The notes under the pieces: generated by a model
What the model was told of the DNA's origin: nothing
The model's database searches: none
What the model saw: the letters and a program-made list of their open reading frames with translations, nothing else
Shown here: positions 14,652 to 15,106 of the stretch, one piece after another
How positions within the stretch are numbered: the first letter of the stretch is position 1
How the letters are laid out: every line of letters starts with the position of its first letter
Translations under genes and position numbers: made by a program
Assembly (NCBI GenBank): GCA_020348625.1
Contig: CP070752.1
Coordinates: 1,835,866-1,850,971, forward strand
Direction: 5' to 3'
Length of the DNA stretch: 15,106 nucleotides
DNA from: Deltaproteobacteria bacterium
GTDB taxonomy: Bacteria; Desulfobacterota; DSM-4660; Desulfatiglandales; B25-G16

Positions 14652-15106
14652 CGCCCATTCACCTTTCTTATTTTCAAGTTACCACATAAGCCCGGTACTT
14701 CGCTCCAGGCTCAAACATGAAAGAAACGCTCCGGTGAGCATGGAGATATCTTTTTTTGCCTCTGTCCTCCCACGGTTCAGAGGGGTGGGCGTTTCAAGAC
14801 GACGCACACAGGCTGGTACCTTAGTGCTAAGGCTTATGGGGCAGTGCGTCGGTTTGAAACGACCCTGTACAGGGCCTTGTTGAGAGGGCAGAGCAAAAAA
14901 AGACATCTCCATGCTCTTTTGCATCCTTAGTTTCTGAGAGCCACGATAGGGCTGAGGACTTTGCTCTATGGAAACCCCAGCCTCTATGGCCGCACTCAGT
15001 TGTACTTCTTTTCTAGGTTCTGGCGAGCTAAAGGATGGTTGCATTACCGAGGAACGTTTAACCTTCCAAAAAGGCTTTTAACTTCATAAGGCCTTCCTTG
15101 ATATCA
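14652..15106. other. Region upstream of the fusion gene: no supported gene; large palindrome inside
   Basis: These 455 bases hold no convincing gene. A minus-strand frame from 15044 to 14679 runs straight through the palindrome and is probably accidental. The fusion gene's ribosome binding site (AAAGGTG) is at 14660-14666. No glycine-riboswitch consensus was found. A short direct repeat, CCATAGAG, occurs twice on the minus strand around 14966-14991. Confidence 0.45.
14736..14916. repeat. 181-bp long imperfect palindrome (MITE-like or structured RNA)
   Basis: The left arm (14736-14807) and right arm (14844-14916) are reverse complements over most of their length. The outer ends match as gagcatggagat/atctccatgctc, followed by tctttttttgc on both arms, and the inner ends as cgtttcaa(ga/ac)cgacgcac. 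The central loop (14808-14843) contains a further small hairpin, ccttag-tg-ctaagg (14819-14832). No clear target-site duplication is seen at the edges. It may be a mobile miniature inverted-repeat element, a dispersed palindromic repeat, or a structured RNA in the leader of the downstream gcvT-shmt gene. There is no transposase in the window. Confidence 0.75.

Noticed and set aside
14679..15044. Minus-strand 121-residue open frame upstream of the fusion gene
   Set aside because: Most of it is translation of both arms of the palindrome, it has no ribosome binding site or recognisable domain, and its composition (many Ser/Pro/Arg) looks accidental.
14652..15106. Glycine riboswitch ahead of gcvT
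   Set aside because: I looked for the conserved CCGAAGG and paired aptamer pattern on the minus strand and did not find it; words such as CTCTCAG and GGACAG occur but not in the right arrangement.

Overview
The window (about 15.1 kb, moderate GC) looks like chromosome of a strictly anaerobic bacterium, most likely a deltaproteobacterium (Desulfobacterota: sulfate reducer, syntroph or iron reducer). This is an inference from gene content: an HdrA/MvhD/NuoEFG-type electron-transfer block, a tungsten-type aldehyde:ferredoxin oxidoreductase (AOR) family enzyme with its own ferredoxin, a TRAP transporter, and a glycine-cleavage/serine fusion enzyme. There are no RNA genes, CRISPR arrays or recognisable transposases.

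Region 1 (1-7476, plus strand) carries the C-terminal part of an HdrA-like flavoprotein (cut by the window edge), an MvhD-like FeS protein with a C-terminal winged-helix domain, a NuoE-like, a NuoF-like and a NuoG-N-terminus-like protein. After a 194-bp gap come an AOR-family enzyme and a small ferredoxin whose reading frames overlap. The order HdrA-MvhD-NuoE-NuoF-NuoG(N) matches BamE-F-G-H-I of class II (ATP-independent) benzoyl-CoA reductase, and AOR plus ferredoxin corresponds to BamB-BamC. The block therefore resembles a bam-type cluster with the catalytic pair placed last. Such HdrA/MvhD/NuoEFG modules also serve other electron-bifurcating or confurcating enzymes, and the AOR does not clearly show BamB features, so the substrate is open. 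The expected role is electron exchange between NAD(H), ferredoxin and the tungsten enzyme.

Region 2 (7514-10714, minus strand, convergent with region 1) is a complete tripartite TRAP transporter, dctP-dctQ-dctM, probably importing an organic acid. The 313-bp gap between dctP and dctQ holds a perfect 13-bp inverted repeat and a second, interleaved pair of short inverted repeats. The 369-bp gap upstream of dctP holds one small doubtful frame and no clear promoter.

Region 3 (11096-11992, plus) is a protein of about 300 residues with motifs reminiscent of the protein-kinase-like/aminoglycoside-phosphotransferase fold. It converges, with a 7-bp gap, on region 4.

Region 4 (12000-14651, minus) is the most striking gene: one 883-codon frame joining a complete GcvT (aminomethyltransferase) to a complete but divergent serine hydroxymethyltransferase. 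It could in principle pass methylene-tetrahydrofolate directly from glycine cleavage to serine synthesis. Upstream (14652-15106) is a 181-bp long imperfect palindrome, a candidate MITE-like repeat or structured RNA, and no convincing gene.
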